Shown piece after piece: positions 32,789 to 40,895 of a stretch of 64,000 nt of DNA. Source of the DNA: Actinospica robiniae DSM 44927. Lineage in GTDB: Bacteria > Actinomycetota > Actinomycetes > Streptomycetales > Catenulisporaceae. Below the pieces are notes generated by a model that did no database searches, was not told the origin of the DNA, and saw nothing but the letters and a program-made list of their open reading frames with translations. A program made the translations under genes and the position numbers. How positions within the stretch are numbered: the first letter of the stretch is position 1; every line of letters begins with the position of its first letter. The stretch is from contig NZ_KI632511.1 in the NCBI RefSeq assembly GCF_000504285.1, positions 1,237,372 through 1,301,371 of the forward strand, in the 5' to 3' direction.

Positions 32789-34087
32789 CTACTTGCCGCC
32801 GGTGGCGGCCGACGCCGCGCTCTGTGCCGAGGCCAGTGCTGAATTCGGCGAGGCCGAACCGCTCAGCGCCGACTGGACCGCGGTCCACAGCTGCTGGGAG
32901 ATCTTCGGGTAGTTCGTGCCCAGGTCGTCCCCGGTGCGCGCCTTGCCCGCCTGCACGGCTGTCACCCACACCTTGAGCGCTGCGTCTGCGGAGACCTGCT
33001 TGCTCTGTACCGCGCTGCTCGCCGCGACGTAGGAGAGGGTCGTGTCGGTGGCGTAGGCGTTGTCCGCGGAGGTGAGACAGGCCACAATCTTCTCCGAGGT
33101 GGCATAGCGGGAGGAGTTCGACTGCTGGGGAACGGTGACGAACTCCCCTCCTGTGGGCACTGGCGCCGCGCCGCCTGACTGCGCGGGGATCGGGATGATG
33201 CCGTAGGGGAACCCGGCCTTGGCGGCGTTCGCCAGCTGCCAGGTGCCGTTCTCGCTGAAGGCTGTGTTCCCGGCGGCGAACTGCTGCCAACTGGTGGTCT
33301 GGGTGTCGTTGATGACCGAACTGGTGGCGTATCCGTCCTTGAGCCAACCGGTCCACAGATTCAGCGCAGCCACGGCTTTCGGGGAGGCGAGGTCGGTCAG
33401 ACCCGCGCCGGATCCCCAGAACCAGGGTTCGAACTGGAAGCTGCCCTCCTCGGTTCCGATGGCGGAGAACGTGATGCCGGTCTTGCCGATCGCCTTGACC
33501 TTGCCCAGCGCGGCGGTCAGCGTCGACCAGTCGGTGACGGTGCCCGGGTCGACGCCCGCGGCTTTGAGGATGTTCTTGTTGTAGTACAGGGCCAGCGTGT
33601 TCGCGCCGATCGGGACACCGTAGGTCTTGCCCTGATATTCGCCGGCGCCCATGAGGTTGGCCTCCACCGCGGAGGTGTCCAAGTGGTTCTGCGAGGTGTC
33701 GGTGAGGACTCCGGCTTCCGCGAGCGTGGAGACCACCGGGTTGTCCACGATCAGCACATCCGGCGAGACGCCCTGCTGGGCGGCGAGCAGCACCTTGCTG
33801 GTCAGATCAGTGGTGTCGTAGGCAGTGCGCTTGACCGTCACGCCGGCCTGGGTTCCGCAGGTGGAAAGCAGGCGCACCCAGTCGGAGGTGTTGTCGAACT
33901 GGGGGTACGGGTCCCACACCGTGTAGGTGCCCGTCGCGGAGCCGGAGCCGGAGCCGGAGCCGGAGGCCGATGACGTCGAGCAGGCTGTCGCGGATGTCGC
34001 GGCCAGGAGTACGGATATGGACAAAGCAGTGATGCGGCCGCGGGCGTGGTGCCCGCTTGCCGTACTCGTCGTTGAGATCTCTTCCAC
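32789..34087 (-). CDS. Sugar-binding lipoprotein of an ABC importer
   Basis: 432 residues, family 1 extracellular solute-binding protein. The lipobox is in LLAATSATACSTSS, so the mature protein is anchored by a lipidated Cys. The mature part starts after a Ser/Gly linker with GTYTVWDPYPQFDNTSDWVRLL and includes DVLIVDNPVVSTLAEAG and PWFWGSGAGL. I choose the GTG at 34087 with GAGGA 6 bases upstream; the longer frame to 34261 would run through the operator palindrome. First gene of the ABC-GH63 operon, divergent from a LacI gene. The ligand is probably a pentose oligomer, judging only from context. Confidence 0.9.
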   Translation of the reverse strand: MEEISTTSTASGHHARGRITALSISVLLAATSATACSTSSASGSGSGSGSATGTYTVWDPYPQFDNTSDWVRLLSTCGTQAGVTVKRTAYDTTDLTSKVLLAAQQGVSPDVLIVDNPVVSTLAEAGVLTDTSQNHLDTSAVEANLMGAGEYQGKTYGVPIGANTLALYYNKNILKAAGVDPGTVTDWSTLTAALGKVKAIGKTGITFSAIGTEEGSFQFEPWFWGSGAGLTDLASPKAVAALNLWTGWLKDGYATSSVINDTQTTSWQQFAAGNTAFSENGTWQLANAAKAGFPYGIIPIPAQSGGAAPVPTGGEFVTVPQQSNSSRYATSEKIVACLTSADNAYATDTTLSYVAASSAVQSKQVSADAALKVWVTAVQAGKARTGDDLGTNYPKISQQLWTAVQSALSGSASPNSALASAQSAASAATGGK

Positions 34088-34154
34088 GGCGCATCCTCGA
34101 GTTCGTCGGTGAACAGGTGACGTGCGCTCGCCGGCGAGGCGAGTAGAGCTCGGA

Positions 34155-34181
34155 TCGAACCGATTCGCCGAATCGGTTCGA
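34155..34181. promoter_or_regulatory. 27-bp perfect palindrome, double CGAAYCGRTTCG operator of the ABC operon
   Basis: Arms TCGAACCGATTCG (34155-34167) and CGAATCGGTTCGA (34169-34181) around one C. Each arm is itself a CGAAYCGRTTCG core. It sits 68 bases upstream of the binding-protein GTG. Confidence 0.75.
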
Positions 34182-34285
34182 CTGAAGTTACGCGCCGTCG
34201 GGGATCGCGTCAAGAGCGCTCTTCGCCATCGAATTCGGGGCGATCTCGTTGACCTGCGCACGCTTCCAGAACTACGCTGCGGCGA

Positions 34286-34297
34286 CGAATCGATTCG
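34286..34297. promoter_or_regulatory. CGAATCGATTCG operator of the lacI gene
   Basis: Perfect palindrome extended by A and T to 14 bp, 38 bases before the lacI ATG at 34336. Suggests autoregulation. Confidence 0.7.
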
Positions 34298-34335
34298 TTT
34301 TCGTGCCAGTTCGCGGGCCGCGCTCAGGGAGCTAG

Positions 34336-35352
34336 ATGAACATCGGGGAGATCGCCCGCCGGGCCGGCGTCTCGCGCAGCACCGTCTCGTACGCGCTCAG
34401 CGGCAAGAGGCCCGTCTCGCCGGAGACCCGAGCCCGGATCCAGCAGGTCATCGAAGAGTTCGACTACCGCCCGAACGCCGCGGCGCGCGCGCTCAAGGAA
34501 GGGCGCACCCGCACGATCGGGCTGTTCATCCCGCCGCCGGCCCGCCGGCTGACGTACATGCAACTGGAGTTCGTCGCCAGTGTGCTCGAGGCCGCCGCGC
34601 AGGAGGACCTCGACGTCCTCGTCTCCCCCTCCGGCGATCTGCAGGAGCACACCTTCAACCGGCTGATCGACGGCCGCCGGGTCGACGGGGTGATCCTGAT
34701 GGAGATCAAGCTCTCGGATCCGCGCGTCCCGCGCCTGCAGAAGGCGAACATGCCGTTCGTCACGATCGGCCACACCGCCCAGCCGGACGGCACCTGGTGG
34801 GTGGACGTCGACTACCAAGGCCTGGTCGGGCGCTGCGTGCAGCATCTGGCCGACCTCGGCCACCGCGAGATCGCACTGATCAACCGATCCACCGAGCTGC
34901 TGGCCGGCGGATACGGCCCGGGCCTGCGCGCTCGCGAGGGCTTCGGGGACGCGGTCTCGCGCTGCGGCGTCACAGGCGTCGAATACCCGTGCGGGGACGA
35001 CGTGCGAAGCGGCGACGCCTGCATGGAGCGCATCCTGCAGGAAAGGCCTGAGGTGAGCGCGGCGGTGACGGTGAACGAAGCGGCTCTACCCGGCTTCCAG
35101 CGCGCGCTGCACCGGGCCGGGCTGAGCGTTCCGCGGGACTTCTCCCTGATCGGCGTGGCCGCTCAGTACTGGGCGGAAGAGTTCCACCCGCCGCTGACCT
35201 CCGCCGACGTGCCCGCAGCCCAGATGGGTGCGGAGGCGGTCAGCCTGCTGTCCGAGCACATCGCCGACCCGGCGGCTCCGCCGCGCCACCTCCTGCTCTC
35301 TCCGCCCATCTCTCTGCGGGAGAGTGTCTCCCGCGCTCCGACCCGGGACTGA
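34336..35352 (+). CDS. LacI-family regulator of the sugar ABC operon
   Basis: 338 residues. The helix-turn-helix is MNIGEIARRAGVSRSTVSYALSGKRPVSPETRARIQQVIEEFDYRPNAAARALKEG with a normal hinge; the effector domain has LEFVASVLEAAAQEDLDVLVSP and DGVILMEIKLSDPRV. ATG at 34336 with AGGGAG upstream. Divergent from the ABC-GH63 operon with CGAAYCGRTTCG palindromes between the two. Variants of that word also precede the clan-A glycosidase, GH54 genes and SGNH esterase, so this protein may control several arabinoxylan genes (inference). Confidence 0.93.
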   Translation: MNIGEIARRAGVSRSTVSYALSGKRPVSPETRARIQQVIEEFDYRPNAAARALKEGRTRTIGLFIPPPARRLTYMQLEFVASVLEAAAQEDLDVLVSPSGDLQEHTFNRLIDGRRVDGVILMEIKLSDPRVPRLQKANMPFVTIGHTAQPDGTWWVDVDYQGLVGRCVQHLADLGHREIALINRSTELLAGGYGPGLRAREGFGDAVSRCGVTGVEYPCGDDVRSGDACMERILQERPEVSAAVTVNEAALPGFQRALHRAGLSVPRDFSLIGVAAQYWAEEFHPPLTSADVPAAQMGAEAVSLLSEHIADPAAPPRHLLLSPPISLRESVSRAPTRD

Positions 35353-35363
35353 CGCCGCTTCGT

Positions 35364-36140
35364 TCAGCGGCCCAGCCACCCGCCGTCAACGGGGATGAGC
35401 GCGCCGTGGACGTAGTCGGACGCGGGTGCGGCGAGGAAGACGGCCACGCCGCCGAAGTCCTCGGGCGCGCCCCAGCGCCCGGCCGGGATGCGTTCAAGGA
35501 CTGCGGCGTTGCGCACGGGGTCTTTGCGCAGCGCCTGAGTGTTGTCGGCCGCGACGTGGCCGGGCACGATCGCGTTCACGTTCACCCCGCGCCCGGCCCA
35601 TTCGTCGGCCAGGGCCCGGGTCAGTCCGGCAATGCCGGATTTCGCAGCGGTGTATCCGGGGACGTTGATGCCGCGCTGGAAGCTGAGCAGGGATGCGGTG
35701 AAGATGACCTTGCCATGGCCTCGCGCAAGCATGGCGCGCCCGATCTCCCGGGTGAGCTGGAACCGGCTGGTCGGATCTACCCTCAGCACGTGGTCCCAGT
35801 CCGCGTCGGAGTGTTCGGCGGCCGGGGCGCGGGCGATGGTGCCAGCGTCGTTGACCAGGATGTCGACGGGGCGTTCGAGCGAAGTGAGATTCCCGGCGAG
35901 GCGCGTGACAGCTTGACGGTCGGCGAAGTCGCAGCGCAGGGAGGTGAAGCCGCGTCCGGCTGCGCGTACAGCGTGTCCGACGGCGCTTTCGCCCGACTCG
36001 ATGTGGGCGCTGACGCCGATAATGTCGGCTCCCGCGTGCGCGAGCGCGGTGGCGGTGGCCAGCCCGATGCCCCGACGCGCGCCGGTGACCACGGCGAGTT
36101 TGCCGGACAGGTCGAAGCTGACGGCGGAGTCCAGGCTCAT
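35364..36140 (-). CDS. SDR-family oxidoreductase
   Basis: 258 residues, classical short-chain dehydrogenase. It has VVTGARRGIGLATA (the TGxxxGIG cofactor motif), NDAGTIARAP, the catalytic Ser in FTASLLSFQ, YTAAKSG (YxxxK) and a PVDGGWLGR end. Similar to KduD/gluconate 5-dehydrogenase types acting on sugar acids, NAD(P)-dependent. Its ATG overlaps the stop of the MDR gene (ATGA). Part of a GntR-linked sugar-acid or polyol operon. Confidence 0.9.
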   Translation of the reverse strand: MSLDSAVSFDLSGKLAVVTGARRGIGLATATALAHAGADIIGVSAHIESGESAVGHAVRAAGRGFTSLRCDFADRQAVTRLAGNLTSLERPVDILVNDAGTIARAPAAEHSDADWDHVLRVDPTSRFQLTREIGRAMLARGHGKVIFTASLLSFQRGINVPGYTAAKSGIAGLTRALADEWAGRGVNVNAIVPGHVAADNTQALRKDPVRNAAVLERIPAGRWGAPEDFGGVAVFLAAPASDYVHGALIPVDGGWLGR

Positions 36141-37168
36141 CGCGCGCCTCCGCAGTCGATGAGGACCTTCATCACGCCGGGGCCTGTTTCGAGCGTTGAG
36201 AAGGCGTCGGCCGCGCGTTCGATGGGCTCGATGCGCGAGATCAGCGCGGCTGCCGGGATCTCGCCGTCGGCCAGGAGCCTTGCCGCGGCCTCGAAGTCGG
36301 CACGCTCGTAGAGCCGCGCTCCGATCAGCGTCAACTCCCGCCAGAAGAACCGGTGCAGAATCACCGGGCGCGGATACGGATGAATGGCGACCTGTACGAG
36401 CCGGCCGCGGGTGGCGAGTGAGTCGACCGCTGTAGTCACTCCGGCCGCCGCGCCCGAGACTTCGAAGGCGACTTCCGTACCGGCTCCTCCGCTCCAGGCG
36501 GCCACCTCTGCGGCGACATCGCTGCCGACGGGGTCGAGCACCGACAGGTCGAGCTTCTCGGCGACCGCGCGCCGGTGGGGGTCGGGCTCGACCAGGATGA
36601 CGTGTGCTCCATTTCGGCGGGCGACGAGTGCGATCAGCACACCGATCGGTCCTGCGCCGACGACGAGCGCGTGCTCGCCGGGCTCGAGGCCCGCGCGCGT
36701 GACGTCGTGGATGGCCACTGCGGTTGGCTCGACCAGGGCGGCGTGGTCGAGTGGCAGAGCCGCAGGTAGGTCGATCAGGGTGGAGACGGGAACGTTCCAC
36801 GAGCCCTGCATCGACCCGGGCGCGTCGATGCCGAGGAATACGAGATTGTGGCAGATGTGGCTGTGCCCGGCGCGGCAGGCCGGGCAGGTGCCGCACCAGG
36901 CCAACGGCATGACGGTGACCGGGTCGCCGATCGCGCGGCCCTCGACCCCTTCGCCGATCGCGGCGACCCGGCCGGACATCTCGTGGCCGAGCACGGCCGG
37001 GGTGCTCACCCGCGCGTCCATCTCGCCGTGGAAGATGTGCAGGTCGGTGCCGCAGATGCTGGTGTAGGCGACGTCGATGCGCACCTGCCCGGGACCGGGC
37101 GGGGCGAGCACGGCATCGTCGACGACGATCGTGCGGGCTCGGGTGTAAGCGGCCCGGCGGGGGTTCAC
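36137..37168 (-). CDS. Zinc-dependent alcohol/polyol dehydrogenase (MDR family)
   Basis: 343 residues. Catalytic zinc ligands are in SICGTDLHIFHG and LGHEMSGRV, structural zinc cysteines in CGTCPACRAGHSHIC, and the Rossmann motif is VVGAGPIGVLIALVARRNGA. Such enzymes oxidise polyols, sugars or aldonates (sorbitol-, arabitol- or threonine-dehydrogenase-like). GTG at 37168 with AAGGAG 7 bases upstream. It overlaps the SDR gene downstream and the small ORF upstream, so all are coupled. Confidence 0.92.
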   Translation of the reverse strand: MNPRRAAYTRARTIVVDDAVLAPPGPGQVRIDVAYTSICGTDLHIFHGEMDARVSTPAVLGHEMSGRVAAIGEGVEGRAIGDPVTVMPLAWCGTCPACRAGHSHICHNLVFLGIDAPGSMQGSWNVPVSTLIDLPAALPLDHAALVEPTAVAIHDVTRAGLEPGEHALVVGAGPIGVLIALVARRNGAHVILVEPDPHRRAVAEKLDLSVLDPVGSDVAAEVAAWSGGAGTEVAFEVSGAAAGVTTAVDSLATRGRLVQVAIHPYPRPVILHRFFWRELTLIGARLYERADFEAAARLLADGEIPAAALISRIEPIERAADAFSTLETGPGVMKVLIDCGGAR

Positions 37169-37419
37169 GCGTCTGCTCCTTCGAAGGGGCTGCGGTAGGA
37201 CAGGACGTTCGCGCGCAGGTCCAGCGCGAGTGTCAGCCGGATGCGAGTCGAGCGAGGTAGGTTCACTTGCAGCCAAGGCCCGGCGGCCCGGATGCTCGCG
37301 GTACTGACCTGCGGGGCGCGGTGGCCGTAGTCGTGTAAATCGCCGATCCAGGAATCGTCGTCGCAGATGGTGTACTCGACCGAGCGGATGGCGTGCTCGG
37401 CGAAGGCCCCGGCCTGCAC
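37165..37419 (-). CDS. Conserved-looking small protein, possibly frameshifted at its 5' end
   Basis: 84 residues from a GTG at 37419, ending in a GTGA overlap with the MDR gene. It reads QAGAFAEHAIRSVEYTICDDDSWIGDLHDYGHRAP and VNLPRSTRIRLTLALDLRANVLSYRSPFEGADA. Codon third positions are strongly G/C, and this bias continues upstream in the same frame to about 37525 (PGSARADIDPNATVVDLVDLDPTHSRTLI) before a stop near 37540. A good ATG (37543, MRKKFFRGTE) lies in a neighbouring frame, so either a single frameshift broke the gene or the true start is the GTG. I do not recognise the family. It contains one TTA codon. Confidence 0.5.
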   Translation of the reverse strand: MQAGAFAEHAIRSVEYTICDDDSWIGDLHDYGHRAPQVSTASIRAAGPWLQVNLPRSTRIRLTLALDLRANVLSYRSPFEGADA

Positions 37420-37543
37420 GATCAGGGTTCTGCTGTGCGTCGGGTCGAGATCGACCAGGTCGACGACCGTCGCGTTCGGGTCGATATCCGCCCTCGCGCT
37501 GCCCGGGACGGCGCTCGGTGCCTCTGAAGAACTTCTTTCTCAT

Positions 37544-37828
37544 GAGCAACTTCACTACGTCGTGGGACCCGCCTGACTGGCGGACTGACTGCCGAGATAT
37601 GTACGACTCATGTGCAGGCCGCGAGCTTGGCGAGCGGGGCACATACTCACCTCGCACGCCGGATCAGGGTTCTGGCCCCTAATCAGAGCGCGATAACGCC
37701 GCCGCGTCAAGAGATGCGCCACAATGAGTCAGACTTATCTTGCTCATGATCGGCCGCCACTTGTATGCTCCATCCCACGGAGTGATCGGTCATACTTCCC
37801 TGTGGGACCCGATTGAGGAGGAGATCCG
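37544..37828. promoter_or_regulatory. Divergent promoter region of gntR and the MDR/SDR operon
   Basis: No gene. ATGAG-N14-CTCAT (37723-37746) and an opposite GACTCAT at about 37606 may form a GntR-type operator; this is weak. Confidence 0.35.
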
Positions 37829-38566
37829 GTGGACGACGGGACTGCTACGGCGCCAGGTGCATACCGGCCGGGGTACGAGCGCGTGGCCGAGCAGATCCTC
37901 GAACTGATCGCCCATACCGGTCTGCGTCCCGGAGACCGGATGCCGACCGAGAACGAGCTCGCCGCTCAGCTCGGCACCGGCCGCACCGTGGTGCGCGAGG
38001 CGGTGAAGATCCTCTCGGCTCTCGGCCGGGTCCGTGCCCAGAAGGGCCGCGGACTGTACGTGGCCGACGACGAGGGGATGCTCGGCACCACCAGCTGGGA
38101 AGGCTTCTTCCTGCCGACCGACCTCGACCACGTCTACATGCTCTTCGAGTTCCGCAGGGTGCAGGAGTCCGCCGCCAGCGCTCTCGCCGCCACCCGGGCC
38201 ACCCCACCTGAGCTGCAGGCGATCGAAGCCGCGGCCGAGATGTGCCGCGAGGGACACGCCGCCGGCGACGCGGACCTGTGGACCCAAGGCGACGACCGCT
38301 TCCACCTGAGCATCGCCGCAGCCGCGCACAACCCGTTCCTCGTCTCGGCGGTGCGCGAAGCCCGCCGGCTGCTCAAGCAGTCAAGCACCATCGGCCTGCA
38401 GGGCACACTCGGCGGCCACGTCGAGGGAGCGCTGGAAGAACATGCCGCGATACTCCAGGCCATCCGCAGCGGCGACGCCGAAGCGGCCGCGCACGCCGCG
38501 ACGGTCCACCTCGACAACACCCTCGAGGACTATCGACGGGAGATCCAGCGGCGCGTCTTCGGTTAG
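37829..38566 (+). CDS. GntR-family regulator, FadR/FCD subgroup
   Basis: 245 residues. The winged helix reads VAEQILELIAHTGLRPGDRMPTENELAAQLGTGRTVVREAVKILSALGRVRAQKGRGLYV. The all-helical FCD domain follows with FEFRRVQESAASALAA, DDRFHLSIAAAAHN and HAAILQAIRSGDAEAAAHAATVHLDN, carrying the Asp/His residues that usually bind metal and a carboxylate ligand. GTG at 37829 after GAGGAGGAG. Divergent from the MDR/SDR operon, which it probably represses until an aldonate or uronate appears (family knowledge). Confidence 0.93.
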   Translation: MDDGTATAPGAYRPGYERVAEQILELIAHTGLRPGDRMPTENELAAQLGTGRTVVREAVKILSALGRVRAQKGRGLYVADDEGMLGTTSWEGFFLPTDLDHVYMLFEFRRVQESAASALAATRATPPELQAIEAAAEMCREGHAAGDADLWTQGDDRFHLSIAAAAHNPFLVSAVREARRLLKQSSTIGLQGTLGGHVEGALEEHAAILQAIRSGDAEAAAHAATVHLDNTLEDYRREIQRRVFG

Positions 38567-38892
38567 GGGCTCAGCCCACCAGTCCACTCCTGGTCCGCAG
38601 CGCGATCATCACCTCAGTCCCGTCCGGCTGCCCGCTCGGATCGGCAGCCCGCTGTTCGCAGTGCACGCCCTGCGATGACAGCCCTTGTAGATAGAACGCC
38701 ACGGCGCACCGAGATGGGATGTGCCGACTCGGCGCGGACCGTGCCGATGGACGAAGCTGCCAAGAACGCGTCGAAAATTCAAGCGCCACAAGCGTCCGGC
38801 CTGACGGTGGACAACCCGTACCGGCACCGAAGAAGCAGCTCAGTGGGCCGTCATAGCCAGACCTCCGCGGTGCCCTCTCCAGCAGTAAGCTG

Positions 38893-38903
38893 TGAAACTT
38901 TCA
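38893..38903. promoter_or_regulatory. GAAANTTTC operator, distal
   Basis: TGAAACTTTCA, perfect palindrome, 246 bases before the GH10-CBM2 ATG. Confidence 0.55.
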
Positions 38904-39011
38904 GAGCCGTAGCCCCCCTTTCCCGGCCGCTTGACGGCGAGCCTCTTTCGGCCCGTCAGGACATCCCATCGGCCTGACGCGGTGGTATGCCGCCCTACCC
39001 GGCCGAGATGG

Positions 39012-39022
39012 CGAAAGTTTCG
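39012..39022. promoter_or_regulatory. GAAANTTTC operator, proximal
   Basis: CGAAAGTTTCG, perfect palindrome, 127 bases before the GH10-CBM2 ATG and 119 bases from the distal site. Confidence 0.6.
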
Positions 39023-39138
39023 AGCATCGGTCGTTGAGGTTTCGGTCGACCTTTGACACACTCCACGACGCGAGCGCCCCGGGCCTCGCGTCTCAGCCGT
39101 CTTCGTCCGCGCTGCGCGGACGAGAAAGGTGAACACCC

Positions 39139-40665
39139 ATGGGTATCGACAGCGATATCAGATCTTCGAGCAGCCGTCGGCTGCGAGCTCGCCTCGCCGC
39201 CGCGACAGTAGCCGTCGTCGCCATGACCACCGGCGCCGTCGTCGTGCTGGCCGGCAGCGCGTCCGCGGCGACCACGCTGGGCGGAGCCGCCGCGACCAGC
39301 GGGCGGTACTTCGGCGTCGCCGTGGGCCAGGGCGACCTGAGCAACTCCTCCGCCGCCAACCTGGCCGGCTCCCAGTTCAACATGGTGACCCCCGAGAACG
39401 AGATGAAGTGGGACACCATCGAGCCGTCCAACGGCTCGTACAACTTCGGACCGGGCGACGCGATCGTCAACTTCGCCACCTCGCACGGCGAGCGGGTGCG
39501 CGGACACAACCTGGTCTGGGAGAACCAGCTGCCGTCCTGGGTCACCAGCCTGCCGACCAACCAGGTCAAGGCCGCGATGGAAGCGCACATCACCGCCGAG
39601 GTCAGCCACTACAAGGGCAAGATCTACGCCTGGGACGTGGTCAACGAGCCGTTCAACGACGACGGCACCTACCGGCAGGACGTGTTCTACAACGCCTTCG
39701 GCGGCGGCGAACAGTACATCGCCGACGCGATCAACACCGCGCACGCGGCCGACCCGAGCGCGAAGCTCTACATCAACGACTACAACATCGAGGGCTCCGG
39801 CGCGAAGGCCAACGCCATGTACACCCTCGCCCAGCAGCTGCTGCAGGCGGGCGTGCCGCTCAGCGGCATCGGCTTCGAGAGCCACTTCATCGTCGGGCAG
39901 GTCCCCTCCAGCCTGGCCTCGAACATGGCCCGCTTCACCGCACTCGGCCTGGATGTGGCGATCACCGAGCTCGACGACCGCATGCCCACCCCGGCCAGCA
40001 GCGCCAACCTCACCCAGCAGGCCACCGACGACGCGAACATCGTCAAGACCTGCCTGGCCAACGCGCACTGCCCCGGCGTGACGCAGTGGAACATCAGCGA
40101 CGCCGACTCCTGGGTGCCCGGCACCTTCTCCGGCTACGGCGCCGCCACCCTGTTCGACAGCAACTGGCAGCCGAAGGCCGCCTACACCTCCGTCCTCAAC
40201 GCCCTGAACGCCGGCGGCGTGCAGCCGAGCAACTCCCCCTCGGCATCCCCGTCCGCCAGCCCGTCCAGCTCCCCGTCCGCCAGCCCGTCCGCGTCGCACT
40301 CGAGCAGCCCGTCGAGCAGCCCGTCGAGCTCGCCGACCGGCTCGTCCAGCTGCAAGGTCAGCTACAGCATCTCCAGCCAGTGGGGCGGCGGCTTCGGCGC
40401 CAACATCATCCTCACCAACCTCGGCAACCCGATCAGCAGCTGGACCCTGACCTGGTCCTTCGGCGCCGGCCAGACGATCACCCAGCTGTGGAACGGCAGC
40501 TACACCCAATCCGGCGCGAACGTGAGCGTCAGCAACGTCTCCTACAACGGCTCCATCGCCACCGGCGCCACCACCACCTTCGGCTTCAACGGAGCCTGGA
40601 ACAACAGCTCCAACCCGGTGCCGACGAACTTCGCACTCAACGGCGCAGCCTGCACCACCGGCTGA
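39139..40665 (+). CDS. Secreted GH10 endo-1,4-beta-xylanase with CBM2
   Basis: 508 residues. Signal peptide 1-43 (ending GSASAAT), GH10 barrel about 46-355, a Ser/Pro linker (about 360-405) and a C-terminal CBM2 (about 407-508, [23 protein letters not shown] to NGAACTTG with exposed Trp). Acid/base Glu in WDVVNEPFN (170), nucleophile Glu in VAITELDDR (278). Its barrel is close to that of the GH10 at 25776 but the binding module differs, giving one xylanase directed by CBM13 and one by CBM2. AAAGGTG lies upstream of the ATG. Confidence 0.96.
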   Translation: MGIDSDIRSSSSRRLRARLAAATVAVVAMTTGAVVVLAGSASAATTLGGAAATSGRYFGVAVGQGDLSNSSAANLAGSQFNMVTPENEMKWDTIEPSNGSYNFGPGDAIVNFATSHGERVRGHNLVWENQLPSWVTSLPTNQVKAAMEAHITAEVSHYKGKIYAWDVVNEPFNDDGTYRQDVFYNAFGGGEQYIADAINTAHAADPSAKLYINDYNIEGSGAKANAMYTLAQQLLQAGVPLSGIGFESHFIVGQVPSSLASNMARFTALGLDVAITELDDRMPTPASSANLTQQATDDANIVKTCLANAHCPGVTQWNISDADSWVPGTFSGYGAATLFDSNWQPKAAYTSVLNALNAGGVQPSNSPSASPSASPSSSPSASPSASHSSSPSSSPSSSPTGSSSCKVSYSISSQWGGGFGANIILTNLGNPISSWTLTWSFGAGQTITQLWNGSYTQSGANVSVSNVSYNGSIATGATTTFGFNGAWNNSSNPVPTNFALNGAACTTG

Positions 40666-40706
40666 ACAGGCACAGTCCTGGTCTCGGGTAGCCCCTGATC
40701 GAGCCC

Positions 40707-40745
40707 GCCGGTGGCGAGCAGGCATGCCACTTGCTTGCCACCGGC
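40707..40745 (+). terminator. Hairpin after the GH10-CBM2 gene
   Basis: Arms GCCGGTGGC (40707-40715) and GCCACCGGC (40737-40745), with further inner pairing, about 40 bases after the stop. Confidence 0.6.
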
Positions 40746-40783
40746 ATTCGACGCCACGTCAGGTCGCCGCGACCGCAGCAAGT

Positions 40784-40791
40784 TTGCGCAA
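40784..40791. promoter_or_regulatory. TTGCGCAA operator, distal site of the keto-sugar operon
   Basis: AGT-TTGCGCAA-CTT, 86 bases centre to centre from the proximal site. Confidence 0.65.
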
Positions 40792-40869
40792 CTTTTGACT
40801 CTGTTGCTCGAGTGACCGCCGTTGTATGGTCTCCGTACTTCAGCAGATTCTTCCACTGGCTACAAAAAG

Positions 40870-40877
40870 TTGCGCAA
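40870..40877. promoter_or_regulatory. TTGCGCAA operator, proximal site of the keto-sugar operon
   Basis: AAG-TTGCGCAA-AGT, ending 18 bases before the first ATG of the operon. Confidence 0.65.
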
Positions 40878-40895
40878 AGTTTGGGTGATAGCAGC

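Larger units (their letters stand above)
38567..39138. promoter_or_regulatory. Upstream region of the GH10-CBM2 gene
   Basis: 572 bases; no gene seen. Two perfect GAAANTTTC sites lie in the right half (38893 and 39012). Confidence 0.55.

Noticed and set aside
40240-40350. Repeat of CCGTCGAGCAGC-like units suggesting a tandem array
   Set aside because: It codes for the Ser/Pro linker of the GH10-CBM2 xylanase.
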